Assembly: GCA_018907035.1 (NCBI GenBank)
Contig: JACCIC010000015.1
Coordinates: 2,610,001 to 2,674,000 of the forward strand
Direction: 5' to 3'
DNA: 64,000 nucleotides
Origin: Sycobia sp. Sy_11
Lineage: Eukaryota > Arthropoda > Insecta > Hymenoptera > Epichrysomallidae
Position 1 is the stretch's first letter; every line of letters starts with the position of its first letter. Positions 35,380 through 47,970 of this stretch are shown here, piece by piece. Under the pieces are notes generated by a model that worked only from the letters and a program-made list of their open reading frames with translations, did no database searches and was not told the DNA's origin. The translations under genes and the position numbers were made by a program.

Positions 35380-35920
35380 CCCGAGCGCGGGGCGTCCGAG
35401 GCACCCCGCCAGGCCACATATGCTCTTGTCTCTTGCCTATCTTCTCCTCATCCCCCCCTTCGTCCCTCCCCGCGCGTCCCGCACGCACTCATCAAAAATA
35501 CAGGCCGCGCTCCGCCAGGATTAACGCACGCATAAGGACTCCTCGCGGCGCGGGCTTCCGTTTTGTTTTACCATCGGTTTGCAGCGCGCATCGGGAGCTA
35601 TAACACTATGCGATCGTAAACCTGGAAATTATTATTATGTTCGTGTGTGTGTGTATGTATGTATGTATGCATAATAAAAGGCTCGGCGTGAAAAATCAGG
35701 GTTTCGTGATGAAGTATATATGAGCTGTGCGCCCCTGAATGTGGGTGTGATGTTTGCCGAGAGAGGCGCGAACTGTCGGATCGCCGCGGGTTGTTCCTGC
35801 TGCGCGGCGCGCTTCTTGTTCTTTCAGCGACCTATAGATGGAGAACTTTTAACCGTCCATATTATATATTACCCCCTCCTCCTTTTTTTTGCCGAGTTCT
35901 CGCGGACGCGTCGGGAATGA
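35380..35920. other. CpG-rich gene-free patch
   Basis: GC-rich DNA with open frames in several phases (up to 89 codons) but no recognisable protein. It includes a (GTAT)4 stretch at about 35,655. Confidence 0.5.
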
Positions 35921-36871
35921 ATCCAAAGTGTATAATTTATTATAATTCTGAAGCCTCGAAGGGATTGGCTTAGAGTGGATTATTTAATGGGTATATAGAG
36001 TACGTGGTAAATATGCGGAAGTGTTAATTTGTTTGCATATTATTCCTAAATCAATGTAGAGTTCTTATATCACGATAGTACTCTGTTTTTGAACAGGATA
36101 CTCTGTTTTTTGAACTTAGAAGAGATAACCTTGATGATGATTTTAGTCTTCGGAAAATCGAATAACAGTTCTCTTTATGTAAATAAAATCATAAAATTTA
36201 AAATGACGGATCCAATATGGCTGCCCGAACACACCAATTTTGTAATTATACGAGCTTCAAAATATGTATTAGAGGATTCCTGAAATGGCTAACTAAAGTC
36301 GTATAATCATGCGTTGTAATTTTACGATAGCAAATCCAATATATTACAGTTTGCGTTACATAAAATATAAGATATTCTCTTAACAGTTGTAGTTATAATG
36401 TAATTGTTACTATACATAAAAAGAAATTCGCTCCCTACCGAATATTTTTTTATGAATAATATTTTGTTAATAATATTGGATTTATAAGATCCAATGCAGT
36501 TGAGAACAATAATAATGCTTTATGTAAATATTAAAAAAGTACAAGTAAAAATGTGTCATGTAGCATTAGGACTGTATAATTTTACTACAGAATCTTTCCC
36601 GTATCCAGTTGGATCTCCTTATTTTTCCTTGGGATAATTAAATTCTAGTATGTATGAAAAGTTAATATCAAGAGAATTCTATATAGAATCTATTCAGATC
36701 TTTTTTATTTGAATTAAAAATTTTATTCTTATTTTATTTATTAGAAGTCCCAAAAAATTAAATTAACTTAAATTCGTACACATTTCCTTCTTTCCAATAA
36801 ATAATTCCATTTTATTTTTTGAATTATCTATTTAAAATAAAAATGTTAATAATTTATATTATTTTCATGTT

Positions 36872-36873
<2 letters not shown>

Positions 36874-36923
<50 letters not shown>
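36874..36923. repeat. (TA)n microsatellite
   Basis: A TA run of 50 bp. Confidence 0.97.
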
Positions 36924-36926
<3 letters not shown>

Positions 36927-37149
36927 AAACTGTATTTTCACATATATTATTATTAATTATTCACGTACATTACAAATAATAATTTTATTTCGCTTAAACA
37001 AATATGCGACTTGATGCGACTGGAAAAGAAATCGGTAAGTGACCTATAATTTTAGATGTATGTATTAAAATAAATTTTACTTGCAAGAAAAAGAAAATAA
37101 TTCAAAATTTAACATGTTTAGTAATATAGTATATTTAAATATACAGTTT

Positions 37150-37375
37150 AGTTCCTGAGAATGAACCGTAGCGGTTTGAAAAGGTGAAAATAAGGTGCTT
37201 GGGACAGTCAGGTTGTTCTTCAGTAACATAGAATATAGTTTATTATTTTTATTTTATTTTATTTTATTATTATAATCTAATTTATCTTTAGTAATCAGTT
37301 TTATTTTAGTTAATATATTATATTTATAAAGACTGTAATAACAATAAAAATATTGATTAATTTAATTTTTTTTAA
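37150..37375 (+). repeat. Dispersed repeat, pair 1 (copy A)
   Basis: Matches 51,345-51,625 in order over several blocks: GAACCGTA, GGGACAGTCAGGTTGT, AGTAATCAGTT and AATAAAAATATTGATTAAT. It is shorter and more AT-rich than the other copy. No terminal repeats or coding frame were recognised. Family unknown. Confidence 0.6.
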
Positions 37376-37379
37376 TAAA

Positions 37380-38464
37380 TATAAATTGAAATTTATATTT
37401 ATAGTATATTTATATTAATTTAGTATATTTAAATATTATAGTAAATTAAAATTTTCTAATTATATTATATTATATATTAATACACGATAAAATTGAATGT
37501 ACACATAGTTATTTTCTATTAATAATACGAAAAATCTATGAGATTAAAAATGATTTTTTCGAATGTGATTCTGTATGAAATACACACACATATACACGCG
37601 CGCACATATTAATAATAGTTAGAAATTGATCTTTATTAATTTAGATAAAAATCGCTTTACGTAAATAAACCTTTTGTTTATTAATAATGATTTCCTTATC
37701 CAAATCCTGCGTTACACTGAATAATAAAATAGCCGACTGTCAGGAGATATACGCATATATATCTGTTATATACTGTTCAATCGAGGGCGTGAAAATAGAG
37801 TAGATGTCAGGAAGGGCGGCGGTATAAAGGATCTTATATATCTATATACTTATTAACGATTGCTTCATTTTGATCGATTGTCCTCGTGATTTGCTTCCCT
37901 TCCCGTCCTCGTCGGAAGATTTTCAACAGCTAGAGAAAAATGCGTTGCGCCCGAGCGTGATGAATCATTATTTTTGTACGAGGCGAAAAAAAACTTTCGC
38001 AGTCCGGCAAGTCTCAGATCGGGCACCTCTTAATTATCTGCCGGATGATACGCGCGTTTGTTGACTGGAGCAGATGGGCAGTTATTTAGGGATTTGGGAC
38101 AGTTTTTTTCTTCTTTTTTTTAGTATTATATGCATAAAATCAGTATTTTTTAGCAGGCGCAAGTGTTTCTGCCATACATATAAAAAATTATTTCGGAAAT
38201 TTGAGCAATGTGATTCGATTTCGATTTGATTTTAAACGATTTTTTCCAATTATTTCAAGCTATTTTACAGAATTTTTTTTTCTCGAAATGATAACTACGT
38301 GTGTTTAGATAATTTCATGTGCGATTTGAATTGATTTCATGATAATGTCCTGAGACTGAATATGAAGGAGGGCGCTGTAGTACGACAAAACAGGTATTGT
38401 TACAATCCTGAATAAAACTTTATTTTAATCATATATAGGAAACTCTTAAAATTCTTTAAATTAA

Positions 38465-38465
<1 letters not shown>
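37380..38465. other. Gene-free DNA
   Basis: AT-rich, with a GC-richer part at about 37,870-38,090 holding a 64-codon frame without recognised motifs. Confidence 0.5.

Positions 38466-38468
<3 letters not shown>

Positions 38469-38510
<42 letters not shown>
38469..38510. repeat. (TA)n microsatellite
   Basis: A TA run of 42 bp placed just before a CpG-rich patch (38,580-38,940). Confidence 0.96.
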
Positions 38511-38513
<3 letters not shown>

Positions 38514-38579
38514 TATATTATTTCTTTATATTATATCCTTCGAAAATTCCCAATGCTTATGATTATAAGATCATAAGCT

Positions 38580-38940
38580 TACGCGACACTCCTATAACCG
38601 GATAAGAATCACGCGTGCACGCTTGCATCGGCCATACGCGCCGCGGCTGCACCTCATCTCGACGATGAAAAAGGCGCGCGCGTTTCGCGGCAGTGCCGCG
38701 ATACGCCCTCGCACCCCCCCTCCCTCACACTAGCGCCAGACCAATCGTCGTAGGATCCGAGCGATGCCTGGGCATCGCGCTCTCTCCGATTCACGTATTA
38801 ATAGATAAAACGACGCGGGTGAATCTGCTGCTCCGATTGGTTGAGCGATATGCTTCCGTAGTTCGGGAGCTGCCCCGAGATTTATTACGTTATAGCTACA
38901 ATTTTTTTTGTCCGAGCGCACGCGTTCGATGTATATAGTA
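38580..38940. other. CpG-rich gene-free patch
   Basis: GC-rich with CpGs, including CGCGCGCGTTTCGCGGC near 38,674. Frames of 63-81 codons on both strands, none recognisable. Confidence 0.5.
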
Positions 38941-39336
38941 TATACATAAGTCGTGACGGGAAGTAAGAAATTATAATAAGATAGCGTGTGTATGAATAGA
39001 TATACTCATATATATTTGGATATATATTTCTATTTCGTTTCGTTTAAGTTTGGTCGCCCCTGCATTATTGGGCTTTAAAGGGTATTTAATGGCTTCCGAA
39101 ATAATCGTGATACTAAATTTTATATTTGTGGATAATCGTTGAATGCATGGTAAAGTTATTTTTGGAAGTTATGCATCATTAGATGTGTTATACAGTGTGA
39201 GGTAGAAAGCGAGGGGTGATTTTGGTATGTCTCGCCTGAATTTGGATGAAATCTAAATTTCTCACCTGAAGTTAGCTATAATGTTCCGCATGAAATTACT
39301 TATTCAACCAACAGTATATTTTGTATGTACGCAACG

Positions 39337-39339
<3 letters not shown>

Positions 39340-39367
<28 letters not shown>
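39340..39367. repeat. (GA)n microsatellite
   Basis: Fourteen GA units. Confidence 0.95.
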
Positions 39368-39489
39368 CGACGTCCCATTAGTATATCATACTATATTTTT
39401 AAAACTAGAACTAACAAAAACAAAGTGACCCGAACATCTGCAGAAACGTATTGCTTGACATGTTCACGTTATTTTAGTTATATTTAATT

Positions 39490-40470
39490 TAATTATATTT
39501 AAAAAACGTACTTTTCATATTCTATGTGATTTTGAATGCTTTTTTGTGATTCATTTGCTAGGAGTAAAAATTTTATTCCATTCTGAATTTTTTAGCGCAG
39601 CTAAAGTGGTTACTTTTTTTTTAAAGAATAATTATTAAACTAACACACATATATATTCATATATAATTATATACAATTAAATAATATATTTTTTAAAAAT
39701 CTTTATATGAATAGAAACGAAATACCAATAAAACAAGTAAATTCTTGTTTTAATAAATAAAGAACTAAATTGAGCTGTAAAAATCTGTTCAGACCATCCT
39801 ATGCACTGCAAGTAATATCTAATTTTCTTCTTATAATTCTATTATAGCATAAAATACATGAAAATATTTCCGATGTCTCACTTGCTTATATAGAATGAAT
39901 ATTTAATATTATTTCATTCACATGTATATGTCAAATATAGTCACTTAACAAGGTTACTACTGTATATCTAAATTTAGTTTTTTATTTATTGAAATATCAA
40001 TTTATTTTTTATAGAACTAATTATATATATATTTAAACGAAAATAGTTATCTGATCAAGAACTGTTCTATTTTTCAAATTTTTTATTTATAACAAAATAC
40101 AAACGACCAAATGCTCGAGCTGGATCACTGACTATAAATCAAAATTTGAATGACATTAATAACATAAATTACTCCTGTAAAATTGATTAAGACTGCAAAA
40201 CAGACTGAAATCTCAAGTTGAATGGGTTCAGTCATAAGTAATTTTTGCGTGACTGAATATACAATAAAAGATAGAAAAATGATTATTTTAAAATGAATTT
40301 ATAGAAGTCGAAAATTAACAATAGACTATATATTATTCATTTTTTCAGACAAAAGTTAGTGTAGTACATAACAAACGATACAGAAGATCTTAATACACAA
40401 GGCAAGTTTACTAATGATTTTAAAAGCAATGATTTTAACTTCAATTTTTCTTAAGAGGATGCTACTTCAC
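39490..40470. other. AT-rich gene-free DNA
   Basis: Nothing recognised beyond base composition. Confidence 0.5.
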
Positions 40471-40499
40471 TCATTCGCATTCTGAAAAATGTCGACGAT

Positions 40500-41160
40500 A
40501 AATATAACGTGCTCTTAATTTCAGCAACACGACACGGTACAGCCATAGATGCTGGTAGCCACAAGGCATCCTGATAACGTGCAGTTCCGAGACAATCGAA
40601 ACTTTAAGCATTTTCGAGGAAGGCTGCCAAATATTTTGATCTGGGGTGGTTGCGTTCGTCGGCAGTACACCTACGCTCGAAACATTATAGCAAATATTTT
40701 TTATCACTCAAACTATAGAGCCAATGATTTCTCTTAGACAATCGGGAAGGAATAAAACTTCCACAGAGCCCTTATAATTTTGTTACTTCATCAGAATCTC
40801 TAGAAAAACTTTTCATACTTTGTTCCAAATTTGCCTCGGACGGAATTTAGAATTAAATATAGCTGCTTGTGATTTATCCTACTTCCGATTTTCCTATGTA
40901 GTTCTATCACGTTTGGTTCAGGTCGCTGTGCCTTCGACATGGCTTATCAAATTTATCCAATAAGAAAAATATTCAAAACTTCCACAGGCCATAGCTGCTT
41001 CCCTCCAATTTGGTCAATTATATCAATTCTTCATCGTCCAAAATTGAAATCGATGCGAGCATTCGGAAACGAAGACTACCTGGCTCATGTTAATTATCCA
41101 AAAAGACTGTATAGTTAGATAATTGTAACTCCACTCCGCCCTGGCGTACTAGAAGTATCG
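40500..41160. other. Possible decayed transposon region
   Basis: GC content and codon-like texture rise. The plus-strand frame 40,549-40,737 contains FRGRLPNILIWGGCVRR, faintly like the segment of Tc1/mariner-type transposases around the second catalytic region. A further stretch near 40,940-41,120 reads HSCFPPIWSIISILHRPK. The similarities are weak, no ends were found, and the region could be unrelated. Confidence 0.2.
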
Positions 41161-41199
41161 TGAGGTCAGAATCTAGATTGAAGCATCTGAATATATATG

Positions 41200-42240
41200 A
41201 TATTTATTCAAATACAATGCAACACAATAATTTGGCAATAGTTTTGAGTTAAGACGTCGGATTATGCGGGTCCATCAAAGGAAAGCATTCAAAGTATGTG
41301 CGTATAGGTGCAAGTACACTGGACATTCTACAATATTATTACACACGCCTTTAATAAATTACACTAATTAGTAATAGAAATTTGATGTTCGTCATGTAAC
41401 TCTGATGTCCAGAACGAAGTTTTCATTAAAGGTTGAATATATACATCAATGCGTATTGTTAAATGATTTTTATATATATATTATACTTTTGTAGAAAAAT
41501 AATAAGATACTTTATTTATTCCATCCATGGTCAGATAATATATAGACAAATAAATGAAATCTCTCTATGATCGAATAAAATATTATGTCTACGTATAATT
41601 TCTTTAAGCTAGCTTACGTTGTTCACAGATTTTTCGAGAGATCTTTTTCATGTTTTATTTGACATAATTTGATTATAGCTATTTTTAATTATATATCAAC
41701 GATTAGATGGAGAAAAATAACAGAAGTATCAACTTATATTTGTCATCGAATATTGTATAATTATAGTCTCAATTTATTCTTTCTGCACTGAGTTTTCTAT
41801 TCACGCTAATGATAATTTATTGGTTTGTTCGCTGTCACGTATTTTCTTTACGTGCAGTTTTTCCAAATCATTCAAGCCTTAATAAGTATAGCTTACACGT
41901 ACGCATCTCTCGGTGTGCGATTAAAGCAGAAAAACAAAAAGAATAATATAATGTTGATACGTTCGATAATTTAAATTTAATGGAATGTTGAGAAGAAAAT
42001 CAGAGCTCCAATGGTGGAAATTAGGGACGAAGACGGGGATTAAGAATATTTTCTTTATTGCGTTCAACTTTGCTATATATCCTGCGGATACTGCACGTAT
42101 ACGTGTCCGCCCTCAGTCCTCTCAGACTCGAGTTCACCACCAGCTTCGGATCTTGAGTATTGACCGGTGCGCACATCAGTAGCGCGGTGGCGACGTTCTC
42201 TCCGTCTCCCTCCTTTGTGTAATACTGTTACTTGATATCT
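41200..42240. other. Gene-free DNA
   Basis: AT-rich, with a GC-richer end (42,080-42,220) that has a 65-codon open frame. A TATATAT at 42,074 and a TCAGTC at 42,113 resemble core promoter elements, but their spacing of about 40 bp is too wide. Confidence 0.4.
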
Positions 42241-42248
42241 GCTGTCTT

Positions 42249-42264
42249 TCTCTCGCTCGCTCGC

Positions 42265-42325
<61 letters not shown>
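42249..42325. repeat. (TC)n microsatellite
   Basis: A run of about 77 bp, the longest TC array here, led in by TCGC units. Confidence 0.97.
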
Positions 42326-42335
<10 letters not shown>

Positions 42336-42542
42336 TGTTCCGCACTAGGGCGATAAGAATGATAACGCGAGCAAAGCTCGCTCTCCCTTTCTTCCAATAC
42401 ACGCAGCCCTATAAATTTTTTCCTCGAAGCGTAGAAAATATGTATGGACTATTTTTTTTGTTAGCTGTCGTCGTCATTCATTGTTAATATACTCTATACT
42501 TGTCTTCTCGGCCTGATATCTATTATTATACCTCAAGTAAAA

Positions 42543-42573
42543 GTATAACAGCGTATAACAGCGTATAACAGCG
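42543..42573. repeat. Short tandem repeat, 10-bp unit
   Basis: Three copies of GTATAACAGC in tandem. Confidence 0.9.
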
Positions 42574-42769
42574 CTTGTATATATATATTACGCGCCGACA
42601 TAGCGTGGGTAGATTGAGGGTGTAGCTTTTGGAACACGCACGCTACGAGACAATTCCAAGATGCACGATTTAGATAAGCACGGGATATTTCGCTTCGTTT
42701 CGGAATTGTACTTTGAGCATCAGAGTATCGCGTCCCCTATTTTGCGCGCGCGCGCCTGTGTATTATATC

Positions 42770-43243
42770 TACAGTGTGTCTCAAACATGATTCTTCACAG
42801 TAGAGCTTCACAAAGCCTCTATCCACTTTGGAAAGTTGCAACTCGTATTTGCTCTACGTGCCAGTGTCGAACAGCCCATGAGTAAAAGCTATAATTCGGC
42901 TCTAAATCAGAGGGGGCATTGGAACCAAGAAGGCATGTAGAGAATTTGATGATAATATTCTGTATATACAGAACAACGGGAGGGCCTATCGACCGCGACA
43001 GGAAAGCGTTTATACTTATTTTATTTATGTATTTACGTATGCTTTTCCTAACTTACAAATGTTGATATTAGATAACGATATTTATATTTATAATCTCCCA
43101 TTAATTTTCAGATGATACTCAAAGTCTCCACCAGTCTTCTCAATTTGAATACCCCGCATTGGTACGTAACTGCCATGTCTATAGACTCGCCCAGCTTACT
43201 ACTGATCCACCAGTGAGAGCAATCGTATTGGATACACACTGTA
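42770..43243 (+). mobile_element. MITE, CAGGGTGTCCC-type family, copy 2
   Basis: Left end TACAGTGTGTCTCAAACA; right end TTGGATACACACTGTA, an inverted repeat. The internal block GGAAAGTTGCAA, then CCCATGAGTAAAAGCT and TTCGGCTCT matches the copies at 149 and 47,435. At about 474 bp it is the longest copy. The extra length lies in the right half, so it may carry an insertion or be the more complete version. Confidence 0.7.
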
Positions 43244-43827
43244 TATATTATACTATAACATCGTATTTCTATATTTCAGACTCGTCAGCCTAACTAAAAG
43301 GGATTGCAAAAGAGCATCGTCTCTTTCTGAAGTTCAACCAGTCTTCAACTCTTCAAAGTTTAACCAGCCATGCGTCAGAAGCATATTGTTCAATTTTATA
43401 CTTAAGAAATAATGTTCTCCTTCCATAAATGTTATGCATCAGAACAAAGAGACGATTATATCGGATTGAATGTAATCGTGCAGCTTGCTCATTATTGTTA
43501 TCGTGGCAAGAAGATAAACAATTATTATTGTGACAATTAAAAATTCACGACTATCTTATAGATATTAAATTGAGTTCACTGTAATTGACTGATGAACATA
43601 CGCCCTGACCTATCCCATTTAGGTAAGCTGGCGATTCTTTTCTAAAACACGGTGTATGTATAAGTAAATTATGTTTTAGAATAATGGTTTCGACTGTAGT
43701 ATTGAGGATCATTTTTACCAAAAAAAGAATAGCCTCACCATATATCAATTTTTTTTAAATTGAAACATTAATTCTTAAGATGAATATTGCGAATAATGTA
43801 TATAATCACAACTGTATCACAATTTCA

Positions 43828-44030
43828 GGCCTACGATGGCTCAATCGCTAGAGCGAAGGACTAGTAACTTGGTGATCCGAGTTCAAATCCCGGTCTCGGC
43901 CGATTGACACAAGCACCGCTGTAATAATTACATGTGCTTTGTTTACAAACACATCGTAGACCTCCGTCGCTGATTAGCACCGATATTTGGAAGCATAAAT
44001 AGAGCGACGTTAAATAACATAAAAAAAAAA
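43828..44030 (+). mobile_element. tRNA-derived SINE, copy B
   Basis: Same family as 3,915-4,114. Box A is the exact consensus TGGCTCAATCG and box B is GTTCAAATCC. An A11-12 tail ends the element. The 12-base target duplication AATCACAACTGT at 43,804-43,815 recurs at 44,031-44,042 without mismatch, so this insertion is fairly recent. Twelve bases not shared with copy A lie between the duplication and GGCCTACG, so the true 5' end is either a little upstream of 43,828 or carries untemplated bases. Confidence 0.92.
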
Positions 44031-44173
44031 AATCACAACTGTGTTGTTAAACTGGTAAATCCATTATGTGTATCTAATTTAAATTTTCACATAGCTTTCT
44101 ATACTAATACTACTCGTTCCCTAACTAAAAGTCTAATAGAAGTGGGACAAATCGCAACTAGGATCAGACTAGA

Positions 44174-44275
44174 TTTCCCTTCTAGATCCGAACATTAAAT
44201 AAGGAAAATGAACCAGATGCGAGATAGATTCGAGAATGAATTTCTACAGGTGAATATTATTGTAAATAAATAAGA
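44174..44275 (+). repeat. Dispersed repeat, pair 2 (copy A)
   Basis: Matches 50,810-50,905 over about 95 bp: TAGATCCGAACATTAAATAA, GGAAAATGAACC, AGATTCGAGAATGAATTT. No termini were recognised. Confidence 0.7.
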
Positions 44276-44439
44276 ATATTGAACACGACAACGGTCGCCT
44301 CTGTAAAAGATTTCGTTGTTATCCACCGTTTTTGTACGAGGGATTCATTGCAGCCTCGAGAATTTACGTTCCCATTAACGTATACAGAATCGTACAATTA
44401 GATAAAAGCCATACTTTGCCTCGCTATTTTACTCGCTCA

Positions 44440-44800
44440 TTAGTTCGTAGCAGGCGCCCCAACACTATAACCAAGTTTTCCCGCCGCGCGAAATAACCAA
44501 GCGTAAAAAACCAGGAAGAAAGCTCTGAAAACATCCCCTTCCCACCATCCAACTTTGCCCGCACCCGTTCCGAAAAGCAAAGTGCGCACGCTAACTTCAC
44601 TATATGGCTCTCGGGCCAGATCAGGGATCGTAACGGGTGCGGTGCCCAGCGCCTTATTGCTCACCTATATATATATATATATACCTTATACCTTTTTGCC
44701 ACCCCTCCACTCCTCTTCCTCTTCTCCCTCATCCCTTTCAACCCCATCGATCTAGGGGAGAGCTTCCATGCTCTTCCCTCTCCTTTTCCCATCCTTCACC
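44440..44800. other. GC-richer gene-free patch
   Basis: Open frames of 66-89 codons overlap on both strands. There is a short (TA)10 at 44,664-44,683 and pyrimidine-rich DNA at 44,700-44,800. No recognised product. Confidence 0.45.
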
Positions 44801-44805
44801 ATTGC

Positions 44806-44808
<3 letters not shown>

Positions 44809-44855
<47 letters not shown>
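44809..44855. repeat. (TA)n microsatellite
   Basis: A TA run of 47 bp between two GC-richer stretches. Confidence 0.97.
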
Positions 44856-44857
<2 letters not shown>

Positions 44858-45356
44858 TGGGACGCTGTACGGCAGGAAAAGGAGGGGGAAACATTGCCGC
44901 ACCTAACGCGAGATTAGCGCCAGGGATGCGCCTGTACATAGTGCGAAATTGCGCCCTCACGGGGCTAAAAGTTATATATATCTCTCTATATATTTACTAT
45001 GAGGAGGATAAGATGATATTAAGTCGTAGTACTTTTTTCTTTTTTATTTTTTTTTTTATTCATTTGCCCCGCGTGCCCTCGCTGCGGAGTTAAGGCTTTT
45101 ATCTTTCTCGACCGCGAGGCCGTGCGTGACGTTATGAGAAACTTGTAAGGTGATTACGCCTGTGCGATAAGTGTCATTCGTGCATTCCGGACTTTACGAC
45201 CCAGGCCTTATATTCCCTCGACTCGGAACGGCTGTTCTACGATATGAAAGGCTTCAGTGGGTAAAATCATACGAGCGCTGTTTAGAAAAATAAATCCGTT
45301 ACTTGGACTTGTTTGAACTTCTACGGTATTGTATAATCGTGTTAACAGCGCGGACC

Positions 45357-46010
45357 TCGGGATATCTTATACGATTCCAACTAGGAAGCCCACGGATCTT
45401 TCTCATATAAGATACCGCTAGGGAACACACAGTTCTATTCCATACAGAACAAAGTTAGGAAATCTGCCTGGATTGTAGATAAAAACCTAACTCTTTCCTT
45501 ACTTCGTCTATAGGGTAAATTAAACAGTTACATTAAAAGCACTACGGATTCTCAAATATTTTCTAAGATTCTGCTGGTAAAAACGCGCGGTCCTTTCCAT
45601 ATATAGAACAAAGTTAGGACATCTGCCTGGATTCGAAATAAAAAATCTAAGTTTGTGCTTATTTCTACTGGGCTATAAGTATTCAAAGCGTTGAATCCGA
45701 ATATCTTATCAGTTGCAGACTAGACAATTCGCAGTCCTTTTCGATATAGAACAACGATAAAGAACTCTCCACTCCTAATCAAATATAAATACAAAAGTAC
45801 GGATTTTGCAATGACTTGTACGATACCGTAAGGAAACCGCAGATTTTTCCCATATAGGACAAAGTAAGAAAATCTGCCTGGATTCCAGATAGAAAATCCA
45901 AGTTTTGATTATTTAGTATTACATACGTGTATATGAAAAGCGCTGATTCTGGATATTTGGTAAGTTTCCGGTAGGGAACCCGCCGTGGATTCCTATATAG
46001 AATATTCTAT
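45357..46010 (+). repeat. Degenerate tandem array, about five units of 110-160 bp
   Basis: An anchor like GAACAAAGTTAGGAAATC followed by TGCCTGGATT recurs at about 45,447, 45,606, 45,749 (diverged) and 45,857, with a last partial unit at about 45,997. Each anchor is preceded by a GGGAACNCGC / CCATATAG lead and, further upstream, by GATATCTTAT-like words. Spacings are about 159, 143, 108 and 140 bp. The units differ by substitutions and indels, so the array is old. It is neither a microsatellite nor a known coding repeat. Confidence 0.75.
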
Positions 46011-46099
46011 AAGAGTTTATTGTAATAATATCAGGAAATAATATCATGGAAAAAATTCTGAAAGTATTTCTGCACGGAAAATTAAAGCTCTTACAAGTA

Positions 46100-47145
46100 T
46101 TTTTCATATTTCTCTGTGGAAGGATTTACGTAAAGAAACAAAAATAGATTCTAAATGTATTTCCTAAAAAGTTTTGAAAGAATTTGTGAATCGTCTTAAA
46201 AAGAACACTTGAAAGAGACGAAGCCGACAGATTCTCGCAAAAGTACTTTCCTGTTTCCTTTTAAAAGGATTCTCATATTGTTTCATAATCCTTTATGTGT
46301 ACGATAAAGTTTTCTGCATTGTCTCCTCTATGCTTTCTTGTAATTATTTCCGAAAGCTGTAATTATTACATCGCTTCTCTCGGGCGCAAAATATCACGGT
46401 AAAAAAAATTAACTGTCGATATTCTCGTTAATAAAAAAGATCACTTATTTCTCGCACTATACTGCGGAATATACTAATCCATCTATAACCCTAAGAAATC
46501 AAATTAAATAGAAAAGTTTGAAAAATCTATATATGATATTATTATGTTTTGTAATAGGCGTTTTTATAAGATATAAACTATGTAAATATAAAAATTTTAT
46601 CTTTGAGAAAATTACGCCACTAGATAATTGAGGTTAAATGCCTTTCTTAAGATTATAGCTATTACCTACCATTTTCCTCTATAGTCATTGCATCCTTTTA
46701 TCGCACTTTTCGTACTGCTATAATATAAGCTTTTATAATACGTGATTGCAGAGTTGCCAAATTAGATTTCGATAATGCCATAAAAATTCTTAGAAAAATT
46801 TAATCTTTCTTTTATGTACCTCAATTGAAATGTAAGAATTAAAGATCATTATTATATTACAATGACATATCGTTTAAGTTAACTGTATACGGACTATATT
46901 GTATTCCATTACAATTTCTCCCCTTATTGCAACGATTTCTGTCATAAAATTTCGTTCATAATATTTATAATGTTTGAAATGTAAAATTTTTCTATTTTAA
47001 TATTTATTGGTTTATAATTTTATAATTTTCTTTCATTATTAATTCTAGATTATTAATATGTTTCTAATTTCGAATAGAGGAGGGGAAAATAAAAATATCC
47101 TTTAATTAAATGCGAAATTTCTATTTTATTAAATATCCCGGACAC
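46100..47145. other. AT-rich gene-free DNA
   Basis: No gene, repeat unit or element end recognised. Confidence 0.5.
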
Positions 47146-47149
47146 ATAT

Positions 47150-47176
47150 ATGTGTGTGTGTGTGTGTGTGTGTGTA
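47150..47176. repeat. (TG)n microsatellite
   Basis: Thirteen TG units. Confidence 0.95.
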
Positions 47177-47368
47177 TTCCAACTGAAAATTTCTCGTTAC
47201 GCTCCTGGCTCGGAGGTATAATATCTCCCCTGGAAACGAGGGAGGGGTTTATATAAGCGCCCGAGGGCGGGCGGCTTTGCCGAGCTAATAAGTTTCATCC
47301 CCCGCGTAGTGAGCACCAATTATGAACTTGCTCCCGACGTAATTAAAAATATAATTTTCTCCGTCAGT

Positions 47369-47374
<6 letters not shown>

Positions 47375-47427
<53 letters not shown>
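47375..47427. repeat. (TA)n microsatellite
   Basis: A TA run of about 53 bp with an early C interruption. It ends 8 bp before the left end of MITE copy 3. Confidence 0.97.
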
Positions 47428-47431
<4 letters not shown>

Positions 47432-47434
47432 ATA

Positions 47435-47705
47435 TACAGGGTGTCCCAAATGCGATTATTCACACTGGCGCCTTGGTAATTTAAGCAGGGAAGCTCGAAT
47501 ACAAAGGTTGCGTGTATTTTCGAAAGTTTGCGCTATACGTGTAAATGTGATCATCGACCAATGAGCGAAAGCTAAGCTCGGCTCTCGAACGCGGGGCATG
47601 GAGATGGATAGGAAGGACTGGAAATTCGGAGCGCCCTTTATGTACGAGCTCGCCTGCTTATTGCCGATCGGCAAGCGTGTACGATGGGATTTGGTACACC
47701 CTGTA
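47435..47705 (+). mobile_element. MITE, CAGGGTGTCCC-type family, copy 3
   Basis: The best-preserved ends: TACAGGGTGTCCCAAATG on the left and GGGATTTGGTACACCCTGTA on the right. Length 271 bp. The internal block CCAATGAGCGAAAGCTAAG then CTCGGCTCT identifies the family. It lies in a CpG-rich patch and is GC-richer than copy 1. Confidence 0.8.
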
Positions 47706-47929
47706 TTACGCGAGCCTTGCGCGCGTTACGATTCTCGCGCAGATTGCGCCCGATGTGCTCGGGCCGGCCGGACGAGCGAATTATCGTCCGAGCCCAACCC
47801 CCCTCCGTTTACGAGTTAAAAGAGATGAGCCGAGCAAGTTGATTTTTAAACTTTTAGCAAAAGCAAAAGTATAATTGTAATGAAGAAGAAACCGGGGAAG
47901 ATTTAGAGGAAAATGTATTATGTGCAACA

Positions 47930-47935
<6 letters not shown>

Positions 47936-47968
<33 letters not shown>
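47936..47968. repeat. (TA)n microsatellite
   Basis: A TA run of 33 bp. Confidence 0.95.

Positions 47969-47969
<1 letters not shown>

Positions 47970-47970
<1 letters not shown>

Noticed and set aside
42074..42117. TATA box plus insect initiator as a core promoter
   Set aside because: The TATATAT to TCAGTC spacing is about 40 bp rather than about 30, and no gene downstream could be recognised.
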